From the NCBI RefSeq assembly GCF_011745365.1, contig NW_024468919.1:186001-250000 (forward strand): DNA of 64,000 nucleotides. Direction: 5' to 3'. A program made the translations under genes and the position numbers. Numbering within the stretch: position 1 is the stretch's first letter; every line of letters starts with the position of its first letter. A model generated the notes under the pieces. It was given only the letters and a program-made list of their open reading frames with translations. It searched no databases and had not been told where the DNA came from. The DNA comes from Cryphonectria parasitica EP155 (Eukaryota > Ascomycota > Sordariomycetes > Diaporthales > Cryphonectriaceae). Shown one piece after another: positions 1 through 10,981 of the stretch.

Positions 1-876
1 GAATCGCCAAGGCGAAGGAGTGAGCCACCCTGAACCTTCTGTTCCTTCAGCTCTCTGGTCCTACTTGTGAGGGCTTCCGTCTGAAACGGCAGAACGTGGG
101 TTGTGAACTTGGGCCGAGCGATATAGCCCGCGTAGGTTATAGGAATAATTGATGTTGTCCGAATCTCAAGTACATTTGTCAGCAAAGATTCTCATCTTCC
201 TCCCGAATCATGTATTGCTTTCAAGGTCAGGCACACCTTCAACTATCATTTGCAAACGCTATCACAGATATTACTCTTATATCTTAGGTACTTGACCGTG
301 GTCACTTCCAATTACTACGTATCCTCAACTTTAGATTCGCAACATGATCATGTTTGCATGTCATTCATGTGAATTTTATTCGGTGACGACCACTTGGGCA
401 ACAGCACGCCAAAGGTGAATCAGGCTGGCCTTTTCATCATCATAAGGAAGTAGATAGTTAAGTTGATCCAGGCCACGGACAAGGAAATTGGGACTTGGAT
501 TTGATGAACGTCACACCAATTAATTACGCAATGTTGTTACTTGGGATGGTTCATCGTACTATACTCACTCGCCTTTCTTTGTCACAAACCAAGACGCAGA
601 CATCATCCTGATTTTTTTTATTGAAGCCAGACCGATTTGAATCTTCACAAGAGACCTCAGCTATCTCTAAGACATAAGAAATAATGCACAACTAATTCAG
701 ACGCATACAGGCAACTGACGACATCCCTTAAGAGGGTGCGAAGTATCGGCCAACCGTTCTAGTCTCATGAAAGAGCGGCGCGTACGGAGGCACCAGGCCC
801 ACCGTCCCGGATGATCGACACACACAATTTCTTCCCAGACAAGATTCGAAACAGGTGAATATCAAACCAGGAGAGC
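1..876. other. spacer, no gene seen
   Basis: No open frame with family-like content or a splice pattern is visible on either strand. The DNA is AT-richer than the neighbouring coding DNA. Part of it is probably the 3' flank of the SUR7-like gene that ends at 877 on the minus strand. Confidence 0.5.
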
Positions 877-2068
877 TCATCTATAGTTCCGACGGTCCCA
901 GCTGGAGTCCATGGAGTGCTTTTCAACCTTGCCGCGCGTGCGCTGGTTCCTTCTCCTGGCACGGATGGCGGCGATGAGCTCCCAGGTCCAGTAACCCGTC
1001 GCGACGACCATAAGGGCGAACGCAGCCCAGGTGAGGCCCTGGAACTTGGAGCCGACGGTGACCTCAAGTCCGATATCATCGGCGTTTTCTTCACGGATCT
1101 TCTTGACCATCTCAGTGGCGCCGACGGTGTACAGGAGGCTGCCGATGAAGAGAACGAGGGCCGCGGTTAGCGCAAGACCGAGATTGGCAACCAGAACTTT
1201 GCGGCCCTTCTGCGGGATCAGGAAGAAGCCTGCTGCCGCGCCGAGTATCGACAGGCCGGTGAATATGGTGCTGACGATGTATAAAGCGGCCAGGGCCTCA
1301 AAAACGGTCGGCAGCTTGCTCAGCTTCTGCTCCAGCTTCTGGGTAAATCCAAGATCCGAGAGGGACACGTTGAATGGACCGAGACTCAGTTGCTTGTTGA
1401 GGAGGTCAGACATGTCCATGGAGGCTGCTCCAGTAGTCAGCACGCTGTCCCTCAGAATGGATGCATTAGATTGGAGGAGTTCAGTCCGTTCAATTTTAGC
1501 TTACAGAAGTTCAATGGCCTGTGAGAAGACCGTATTAGCATGCTGGAAGGAGGAACCAAAAAGATTCAAGAGGGGATACGGGGGGTCCTCACTTGGTACA
1601 CGATGAGATGTTCAGCCATGCGCCCGACGCAGTGGCGTTTGGCGCATAGTCACCTTGGCAGAGGTCGAGGACGTGGAATGAGTAGAACTGCTCAATGCCC
1701 AGCTCTTTCGACAGCTTGTCCGCGACATCATTGCCGATGTCGTTGAGGATGCTGGCAGCCTCGCTCTCCACAGAGCCAATGACAGCAGTCGCCGAGGCCT
1801 CGATGGAGCTAAAGAGACCACCTAGGCCGCCAAGCACGCCCTTATCGGTCGACGTGGGAGTTGCCGAAGTTGTCGTACCCGTGGTCGTGGAACTACTGCT
1901 ACCGTCTGCGAGATTCGCCAAAAAGTTCTGGCCGAGCGTGGAAGTGTTGACCATAACCACGTGGTAGTCCTCCATGAACCCCTTGTGGCTGCCGGCAAGC
2001 AGTGCCAGGATGGTGAGCACGAAGCTCACAATGGAGGCGACGAGCGGTATTGCGACGGTGAACTTCAT
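877..2068 (-). CDS. SUR7/PalI (Pun1)-like tetraspan plasma-membrane protein
   Basis: Four-helix membrane protein of the fungal SUR7/PalI type. Family members sit in eisosomes or cortical patches, or act in pH and stress sensing at the plasma membrane. Exon 1 (2068-1593) encodes a hydrophobic N-terminus (about residues 7-26) and a long Ser/Thr-rich extracellular loop with LCQGDYAPNAT, the Cys-containing loop typical of the family. The last exon (1424-877) encodes three more membrane segments (about 202-233, 240-266, 293-317) and a basic cytosolic tail. The donor after AA (GTGAGG, 1592) is clear. The two open frames can only be joined in phase with a 14 nt micro-exon (1518-1505) between introns 1592-1519 and 1504-1425. 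This gives 345 residues. The termini and topology are well supported, the middle junction is not. The exact subfamily is not resolved. Confidence 0.8.
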
Positions 2069-4632
2069 GGTGGGCCTTGGGAGCCTGGAGACGGAGCTAC
2101 CACTGTTTTGACCCCAGGTGGAGTGAAAGTCGGGTCTCTCTAAGGAGCAATTTGTCGTCTAGAAATGTCGATTGAGACTGAGTGTATATGTGCCTGACGC
2201 ACACCGGATAATAGCAATGGGCAGGTTCGCGAATAGTTTATTTAGAGACTGCTGTGCTCACAAAAAAGGAGAGAGGAACAAAATAAAAGAAAACGGTTGA
2301 ACAAGGTTATGAGTCCAGCTCAGCCAGTCGCGGCTTCGATGAAGGGATTGGGAGCGGTGAAAAGGGTCTCTTTTGACAGGGCGGGATTGATTCTGGAAGT
2401 ATAGAACGTGGCGATCCGGACCAAGGTTGCGCTGGTGGATTCCCGGTTTTGGTGTTGTGGCGTCACTGGCGTGGGTGTAATCAGACTTTCTCGAGGGCGA
2501 CGATAACTAAGACAGTGGACGAGAATGGAAAATAATCTGCAAATCCATTCCGTATTGCTCCAAGACCCCGAATTACTTTTTTATTTAGGGCTTACCAAGG
2601 GGGGTTTTTACAAGAGGGATGCAAGCAGGTTTGGGAACCCAACCCCCGAGGCAAAGGCAGCCATTACGTCTGCCTCTGCGGGTGAATTTGCCGTGCTATA
2701 GTACCATCGGGGATTTTTGAGATATTGGGCTCTCTCAAGTGCTATTAGGTTGGCTGGTGGGACGCTTGGCTGAGAAGTTGTCGGCGACGGTCATTGTGCA
2801 TAGCCATGGTGCTAATGCAGGTGCCCACACCCCACGGAGGGAGATCCCACCGCATGCCCGTGTGTAAGTCGAGGGTCCAGACCCGGGCAGCCAATGGCAC
2901 AACGAGCAGGGGCCGAACAGACCTGAAGGGGGGTGCGTCATCGTCTACAGAATTCCCAGTCAGGCAGGTTGCCAAAAGAGAAACCTGGCAGCGCGCAAAG
3001 GGGGCCAGGTCTGAGCACCCACCTGCGCTGACTGCTACGTGAACCAAAAGTCGTCTCATGTAACCTTTGAAGACAGAGAGAAAGAGTCTGCGATTCGTTT
3101 ATACTATAGTAGAAAGGTGGAACTCGTGACAAGCGTGCAGATCTGCGCAGCATGCACAAAGTCGATCGAGCCGCTGCCTTTCGTTTGTTTCAACTTAAGA
3201 CGGACTAGGCAGGCCGTGCAATGACTTTTTGCGCCCTGCATGCATTTCCAGCCTGCCAGCATTTAGGCAGCACGGCTGTAAGTGGTCAAAGAGATCATGA
3301 TCTCAGGGCACTTTCTTGTGCTCTCGTCGTCAATCTCGGGGATGATGCAGGGTCCACAGCCGTGGCGGAGCGCTCCTGATCACTACTAACAGCCCCGAGG
3401 TCCATCAGTAAGGAGATTCTTATGGCATGGTGCCTTTACCGGTCGGCGTGGGTCGCGACGCGTCCCCGATCACTGGAAGGGTATGCCTGAGATCCCTTCA
3501 TTACCCCTATATACTTGCGTACACCTCGCTCTCTCTGTGTATCTCTCTTTCCCCCCCCCCCCTGGTCCTTTTCTGGGAGGGGGGGCTTGGCTAGGGGTGT
3601 CCATCGGCTAAGGTTAGAAATATGAACTACAGAGACAGTGAGACACCTAGGGACTAGGACTTTGATGCAGTCACGCGAATACTACCGCTGAATAAAGACA
3701 CTGAAGGTCCCATCAACCCTAGCCTTGGATCTTTCTGTGCTACTTTTACCCCACCGATGTCCATCGCCTGGTCCATACACCAACGTTACTTTCTCGTCGA
3801 TATGTCGCCGAAGAATAAGAGCCACTGCAATACCTCCAGGAACACAAGAGCTCCGAACCCGGTTTGGAGAAAGGCCCGCCTTCTGCCTCGTTCTGTCAGA
3901 GAGATCAACATACGCTGGAGGAAGACCAACTCTTTGAGAAAACGATACATGGGATTGTGATATCGTGCCAGAGATTGTGGTCGCTGAGTACCGCTGCGCC
4001 AGCCTCTTGTCACAACACACACAGGCACATTCATCACCCACAAAATTTCTAGTTCCTCAATGCAGCGGACAAGGCTTGTCGAGAGGCTCTTCATGTTGGA
4101 ACTGTCCATGGGTACAACTTCATGAATGCGTTTATACCTCGGTAACTTTGAGACCTCCCCCTCCCTAACACTGCCAGCACACCAAAATCTTGTGATGAAT
4201 CTCTTCTTCTTGCTTGTTGCAAACTTGATGGCTCTTTAAGCCCTCTATGGTTCCTCTAAACCCTGCAGCTGACACTGGTGGGCAAGGATTGTACGGTAAT
4301 TGTCCTCCTTGACATGATTAAAAAGTAATGGACTTGCTGGGTAAACAACGGCGATGACGTATATGTGTATACTGCAACCCGCTATTCCTTTCCAGGATAC
4401 GCGCAGGGTCCCATTGTTGCACCACTCCAGAGGGTCCTGTCCACTCTGCCAATGTGGAATGTGATCACCTCATCTTGTTTATCCTGACTTGACTAGACAC
4501 AGACTGCTCGATCCTCAGCTAAGCCAGCTCAATTGATTTGTACAGCCACTCCATACGCACATGAACGGACATACAGACAGATATACATACGCGCACGCGC
4601 ATGCGGACGCGCACGCGCACACACACAACACC
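2069..4632. other. long spacer with homopolymer tracts
   Basis: About 2.5 kb between the 5' end of the SUR7-like gene and the start of the SWIM/RING gene. Both promoters should lie here. A poly-C run sits at about 3551-3562 and an alternating pyrimidine-purine (CG/CA) stretch at about 4590-4630, just before the next ATG. The small frames present show no family-like composition. Confidence 0.5.
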
Positions 4633-5735
4633 ATGGGCATCGACCCTTACCAGAACGCGCTTGGTTCGAGCGCGACTGGGAGCGGCCCATCCTCAAGCTT
4701 CCACACAGGCGTTACAGATGATACCAGTGCGCATGGCCACAAGCGCAAGTTGAAGGCTGAGACGCCCGCTGAGGACAATAAGGACTCTTATGCAGCCAAT
4801 TACGCAACCAACGAGGCCTATGATGGATACTTGGAAGACGTTCCGCCTAACAAGAAGACGTCTAAGGCGAAGACCGCCGGAGCTGACGGTGGCGAGAAGC
4901 GCCTGCGACGGCCCGTCCAACCCCAAACATTTGTGGCTAGCAGACCTGCTTGCAAGATGGCTTCAGGGTTAACATTGGACTAACATTCTTACGAGATTCC
5001 AGATTCCGCGACAAACCACCTGCCGCCTTCGCTGCCATCCTCGAGCGTGCCACGACACAGCGATTCTTCGTCCTCTCTCGCACCCGAGGCGGCACCCAAG
5101 ACTGCCCAGAGCTGAACCTGCAAGTTTCCGGCAGCACGGGCAACATCTACAATGTCTGCATCGCCCGTCAACCCACCTGCGACTGTCCTCACGCAAGAGG
5201 CCGCAACCAGTGTAAACACATCGTCTTCGTCCTCAAGAAAGTTCTCCGCGCCAAGCCTCAGCATGTCTACCAGCTGGCTCTTCTCAGCACCGAGCTGAAG
5301 GAGATCATGGACAACGCGCCTGGCACAACCACGGCGGAAGGCGGTTCCGATCACAAGGACAATAATCGCAAGCCGGTCGAGGGAGACTGCCCCATCTGCT
5401 TCGAAGAAATGAAGTCCAGCCCCGGCAAGGAGCAATTGGTTTGGTGCAAGGCTGCCTGCGGCCAGAACATCCATCGACAATGTTTCGAGATGTGGGCTGC
5501 CACAAAGCGACAGGCAGGCGGTGGCGCTGCCGCTCAGATTCCCTGTCCATACTGCCGCAGTTCTTGGGAGGGCGATGAAGAGCTCACAAAGGCCATCGAC
5601 ATCAAGCAGGGCAGACTCACTCGCGAGGGTTACTATAACGTCGCTGACCAGGTCGGCGTCAGCACCCAGCGAGACTATCGCACATACAGCCCTTGGTGGG
5701 GCGGTAGTTATCGCCGTCGCCGCACGTTCTACTAG
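4633..5735 (+). CDS. SWIM-type plus RING zinc-finger protein (putative E3 ubiquitin ligase)
   Basis: Predicted ubiquitin ligase with two zinc modules. The SWIM finger (CxC...CxH) is visible as TCDCPHARGRNQCKH. A RING finger begins CPICFEEM, has the CGQNIHRQCFEMW His/Cys pair, and ends CPYCRSSW. The C-terminus is Tyr/Arg-rich. SWIM+RING proteins (ZSWIM2-like) are E3 ligases in animals, and the fungal members are mostly uncharacterised. The start is the ATG in good context at 4633, directly after a CA-rich leader. The N-terminal 90 residues are low-complexity and Lys-rich. A frame change near 4911-5002 needs an intron: the acceptor ATTCCAG with the ACTAAC branch site is excellent, but the only in-phase donor begins GC (4911), giving exons 4633-4910 and 5003-5735 and 336 residues. 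Confidence 0.85.
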
Positions 5736-6645
5736 GGGACCGGTTCTTTGTGAGCCCACGTTCTGTTGCTTCAAGACACTCGAGCCTAGCCTAAAGTCCC
5801 AGCTGGATTTGGATTTGTCTTGATGGCTTTCTCTTGACAGTGCTCGCGCTACTCAAATAATGGTCATCAACAGTGCGGGCTCTCTTGATAGTAAACTCGA
5901 TAGGACGATCCACGCTGGATTTTCTTGTTTACACAATATGTCATGTCACAAGCAAACATGAGCACGCATCTCTAGAACTCACGAATAACGCTGGACAGAT
6001 TCACGACATCGTGACAAGAGTGTTGAATCGGGAGGGATGTCCCACAGAACTAATTTGGGTGAGATCCATGGCCTGCCACCGTCAGGTCCTCGTCCAGGTG
6101 CACCATAGGCTACCTTGCTCACTTCATCGGGAGAGGCGAGCTGGCAGGTTTCCGAAACTGCGGTCCAATCCCGCCCCTTTGTGCGCGTAATTCGTAATGA
6201 ACAAACGCCAACAAGCTAACATCCTCTAGCGGTCTGCTGGTCGAATGTACCGCCCAGCAGAGAAAATTCAAGGTGTGTTAAGGAAGAATACTCGATCTTT
6301 GAAGATGGCGTGAAAAACCAGTAAACCGCCTCAGCCGTTGTCTTGAAGGGGGAACCATCCAAAAAGTACATCCACAATAAAGCATCTATAGGTGCTTGTC
6401 AAAGTTATAGTCGAGGCAGCATAGGAGAATAATAATTTTTGTTCCGTCCCTCACACTGCTGCCTTTCTCACTTTTGCATGATCAATTAAATGCCTTCCTT
6501 ATGCGGTTTGTCTACTTTTTCTTCTTGAGGTGGCCCAGGCTTAACAGTTCCTCAAGAGTCTGACAATCGCTCGGAGCATTTCTTCTCTTTTTGATTTAGG
6601 AAGATTCCAGGTGGAGTCTCTTTCAAGTAATATTTGGCAGATATC
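5736..6645. other. spacer, no gene seen
   Basis: Holds the 3' flank of the SWIM/RING gene and the promoter of the downstream surface-protein gene. A short frame at 5873-6190 has no recognisable features. Confidence 0.5.
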
Positions 6646-9141
6646 ATGATTCTCAGGGATCTTCTCTTTCTCTCGCTTGTTGCCTCGGGTTCTTGGGTAC
6701 AAGCCAACACGGTGGTTGTCGCAACAAACTCTGGGGAGGCTTTGGCTGACATCGCTCTGGCTTTCATTTATGAGCTCCCTAACGCTCCTTTGGCCCTCAG
6801 TGGTGGATCGTTCGACGGGGCTGCTAACAGTTCAGGCGCCTTTACAAATGGACCGTGGAACATGACGGGCGGTGCACTCCTCACAACAGGTTTAGTGATA
6901 GACGCGACCTTGCACGGTAATCAGTCAACAAACAACAACTTCAATGGATCAGAGCAATGTGGAAGTGACTCTTTTGATGCCTCCACTCTCGCCATGAGTG
7001 TTGTAGTTGGAGAAGGATATTCGGGTCTGACAGCCACGTTGGCATTTGTATCCAAGTCAGTGAACCGCTGATCAGGACTCTGCATAAGTTATGAAGGGGC
7101 TTTGCTAAGGATGAAGTAGTGATCCACGAGACGTTATGGTCGTTCTCGTGGATGACATTCCAATTGCAAAACTCAACTTATGCGATTGTGGAGATTCCCT
7201 CGAACTTGACGCATCGACACCGCAAACAAGCACAGGATATCTGGAAGGACCGACCATCGACTATGATGATTCTCTAGATCTGTCAGGTAGCGAACACAGC
7301 AATTATCAATTCACCTCAAAACCGCTTTACATCAACTACACCACGACTCCTGGGTCCCATGATATCACCTTTGTAATATGTGATCTACAGGATGCCTTTC
7401 TCGACTCAGCAGGCTTTATCAATAATGTCGATGCAATTCCACAGACACAGTCCCCTTCTTCGTCATCAACCTCTTCGCCCTCATCAACTTCTACAGGGAG
7501 TCAGAGGGTGTTATCAAGTTCATCGCTGCGTATTTCAACCAAGATCTACTCGACCGGGTCCAGCTCCGTGTCAACTTTTATGACAACAAGGAGTATGCAT
7601 TCGAGCAGCACAATACCTACGAAGATACCCTCCGCCGGCCGATTATCATCAGATACCACAAGACCAAGCTCGCAGTCCAGCTTCTTGTCGTCTATTTATA
7701 TTCACGCTTCATCTACAACACTGAGTGCGAACGTCTTGCGAGTACATCGCTGTTCACTAGCTTCTCCTTATCGCCAACTCGTAGCATTATATACAGCTCG
7801 AATACTATACTCGCCTCGTCGATCAGTCCTCAATCTGTGTCTACAGTGGTAACGAGCGATGGGTCTGCCAAATCGACTTCGCGGTCATACATTAATATTG
7901 AGTCGACGTCCATCCATCCTCTGACCTCGGCACCAATTTCATCTTCCTCCCCAAGAAGCATGTCGTGGAGCCTATCCGCAACATCCAGCGCAATTTCGAC
8001 CGCGACAGACCTTGGAGTCTCTTTCACAAGTATAACTCCGTCATCACTATCTTCTGCATCCACAATACCATCAGCAGCCTCCACGACCGTACCCCCTCAC
8101 AGCTCACAATTGAGCATAGGTTCTCGCCCACAGCCGAACGGAACTCCGACCTTCTCTACAGACAATCTAATTGGGCAGTCTTCAATAATGTCTATTACTT
8201 CGTCATCTATCAGCATTCCGGACGATATGACCGTCTCAAATCCGAGTCAGACACTGTCGGCACCATACAGCTTGTCATCCGCGACCTCGTCTGTTTCCTC
8301 AGACCAGAGTGCCTCGACACCGGGATCCGGTAGTCTGGTTTCGTTTGCCCCTCCACCGTCCGAGGGAGTCACGACAACTTCTGCACTGATGCAGGAATTT
8401 GGATCGTCCAGGGCAACGATAAGTTCTTTGTCAGCCAACAGCCCCTCGACTGGGAACTCTGATAGTATTACGGGTACGAGTCCGACGAGTGCGGCCCCAT
8501 CCAGAACCAGCGTTCCCTCGCAAAACTTTCAAGATAAACCCAGCTCAGCGATCAGTACAATAACAAGAACCAGCAAGACTTGGGTCACCAGTGAAAGCGC
8601 GGAGTATACGACTATCACCGTTTGGGCGGGCACCACGCCCCCGCCACCGATGATCCGCCTCACGAGAACCGTCACCGTCTGTCCATTATGTTCCAACGAT
8701 ATGGAAACTGGGGCGCCGTCGGCTCTTGCTGGGCTCCGAACGCCTTACTATGGGCCGCATGGGACCGCGCCGCAGACTACTAGTGTTGCTGCAACTTTAG
8801 TCGACACGCCGAATACGATAGGGAAGAGTATCTCCTCTACTACTGCGACCGAGATCCGCACACTAAGCACATCAAGCCCCTCTTCAGCTTCAAGCCCAGT
8901 CAGCAGCCGAGGCCCAGATAGTCCACCAATAGCCAGCCCCAGCCCACCAATGACCACCGCACGCCTAATCGGCACGTCGACGAAGAATATCGATAGTACT
9001 TGGACAACGATCCCACCCTCGACTCGTACGGCGCAGATCATGGTGGGATCAGGTGCTCAGACCGAGGCAACGCTCGAATACTTGGCGCATCGAGTCGTTG
9101 CCTTCGCAGTGCTTGCTACTTTGGTGGGTTGCTTGCGCTAA
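6646..9141 (+). CDS. large Ser/Thr-rich GPI-anchored surface protein with a choice-of-anchor-like N-terminal domain
   Basis: Predicted cell-wall or surface adhesin-like protein of 785 residues. It begins with a signal peptide (MILRDLLFLSLVASGSWVQA). A globular N-terminal region of about 250 residues follows, with NGPWNMTGG and MVVLVDDIPIAKL, resembling the secreted 'choice-of-anchor' beta-domain found in bacteria and fungi. Then come about 480 residues rich in Ser/Thr/Pro, a short conserved block TTITVWAGTTPPPP...TVTVCPLC, and a C-terminal hydrophobic tail (VVAFAVLATLVGCL) that looks like a GPI signal. Model: exons 6646-7055, 7120-7686 and 7761-9141. Intron 1 (7056-7119) is well supported. 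Intron 2 (7687-7760) has a weak donor (GTCGTC) but restores the Ser/Thr-rich frame in phase; a one-base deletion near 7738 is the alternative. Ligand and role are unknown. Confidence 0.78.
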
Positions 9142-10981
9142 AGGAAAAAGGAAAAAGGATAAATAAAAAGCGCCACATGGGTCATATGGTAGGTTCCCTC
9201 TAAAATTTCCTGCACGGCAACATCCGCCTGCAGTTGTTCAGCACACGTGGCGAACCTCGCCGTGGCCTTGGCTATATATAATATTAATGTATGCGCTAAT
9301 GAGGCTCTTTGTGGTGTACTAGCAATTAAAGTCAGCCCAGAAACAAGCAACAGTTGACAACATATATATACAGGGATATCAATATGTGGGCGTTTGAGCA
9401 AGATAGATGGAGAACCCAAATGAGTAGGGTGGTTGTGATTCTTCCAGGGCCCATTCTTTGCTTCGGATAAATTCTCGTCGGATTGTATCATAAAGTCTGG
9501 TCTGTTTATCGTTTTCCAGAAATCCTACTCCGGCAATTGTCTTGCCTGAATCGCTGAACAGAGGGGAAGGGGAAGACAGGAGGGCGGAAGAATAGTACTG
9601 GGTCAGTGTGGATCGGATGTTGACGTCCCCGCTCTTGCATATCGCTCAGCGATGCTCATGGGTTGTATAGATTGTGGAACTCGAAAAGTCCCACGTGTGC
9701 GAAGGCAAATCCAATATGGTAGTCGATGAGTGCAATGCCTGGCCTACCATAGGGGGCTTGGGCTCTGATAGTTCTGGAGCCGAGTGATAGTCTGAAAGCA
9801 GGCGAAATGTATTCCCAAAGCAGACTTGCTCAGTACACTTGAACTTGTATACTGTGGGTACTGTGTTTGGTGTGGTTATGAGAGACTGTATGCACCTTTC
9901 AGCCAGATTTGCCACGCTTCAAAGCCGACGTTTCGATTGATTAGTGTTGTTAAACAAATCCCTCGCCAGGTCGGAACTGTGAAGTCACCGACGATGCATC
10001 TCCAAATGATACACAATGACCTGATGATGTCTTGTTCTTGCTCTGCATCTTTCCAATCGTGCGGAGGACAACGGATGAACGGTGCATACAGTTAGTGTTG
10101 ACGAATGGCGTGCTGGACTTGGAACCTGGCATCTTCTTGCGCCACACACACACACACACACAAGCAACTTCAGGACTATAGGGTGCATAGCCAACGTGCT
10201 GGGCCCAGGAGATAACTACCCGGATGGGATGGTCTTTTCAAAAATAGTAGGATTGCGACGATGGTACCTCTGCAGCAGAGCGAGGCCACGCGACCTCTGC
10301 GTGTGGTGTGGCCATGTCCCTGGGACCTTGCGCCCTCCCCAAGCCAGTCAGCATGACCCCCCCTTTTCTCTCAATTTCAGCCTGCATCAGCGGAAGACGC
10401 GCATACGCCCGTCCGGGAGGCCCCACCGGGACAAAGCTATATTGCTACCGACCACGTGCGCTTTAACCAATCACAGAGATAATGACCGACGTACCGGGCT
10501 ATACTGCCGTGCGCAATGTCGCCTGCTGGGGTCCTCAATAGCCTCGAGCACAAAATCAGCTGCAGGTTTGTCAACATGAGGAATAGCCGCTTTTTCGACG
10601 GAGGCGGGGGAAGGAAAGAAAGGAAGAAAGGAAGGAAAAAAAGAAATAAGAAGGAAAAAATGTGTCTGGGGCGTTTCTTTTTGGTGTACAATGCTACGCT
10701 GTAGGATTGAGTAAAATGATACCGCATCTCATGTGGCGATGACGAGATTCTACCGAGATCCCCATCCTTCAAATCTAAATTCTGACGGAAATGCGGCACT
10801 ACCCACGAGGCTTTTAAAAGAAGAATATAAATTGCCAAGACCCGTCATTCTTTCTCTTGACAAGTAATAATGTGGCCTAGTCGAGATATCTCCAGCCAGA
10901 GCCCTCTGATCTCCCCTTTCCGGCCCTATATTCAATCCACTACATTGCGGCGTATAAGTGTGGCTTGAGGGCTTGGACGCC
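9142..10981. other. spacer with CA microsatellite
   Basis: No supported gene. Contains a (CA)n run at about 10143-10161 and a purine-rich (A/G) stretch at 10600-10660. The last few hundred bases should be the promoter of the lysophospholipase gene. Confidence 0.5.

Noticed and set aside
1031..1606. 191-codon plus-strand frame across the SUR7-like gene
   Set aside because: Antisense to the membrane-protein exons and lacking any own features.
10082..10579. 165-codon plus-strand frame with a CA repeat
   Set aside because: Composition is that of spacer DNA, it spans a microsatellite, and no domain or signal peptide is present.
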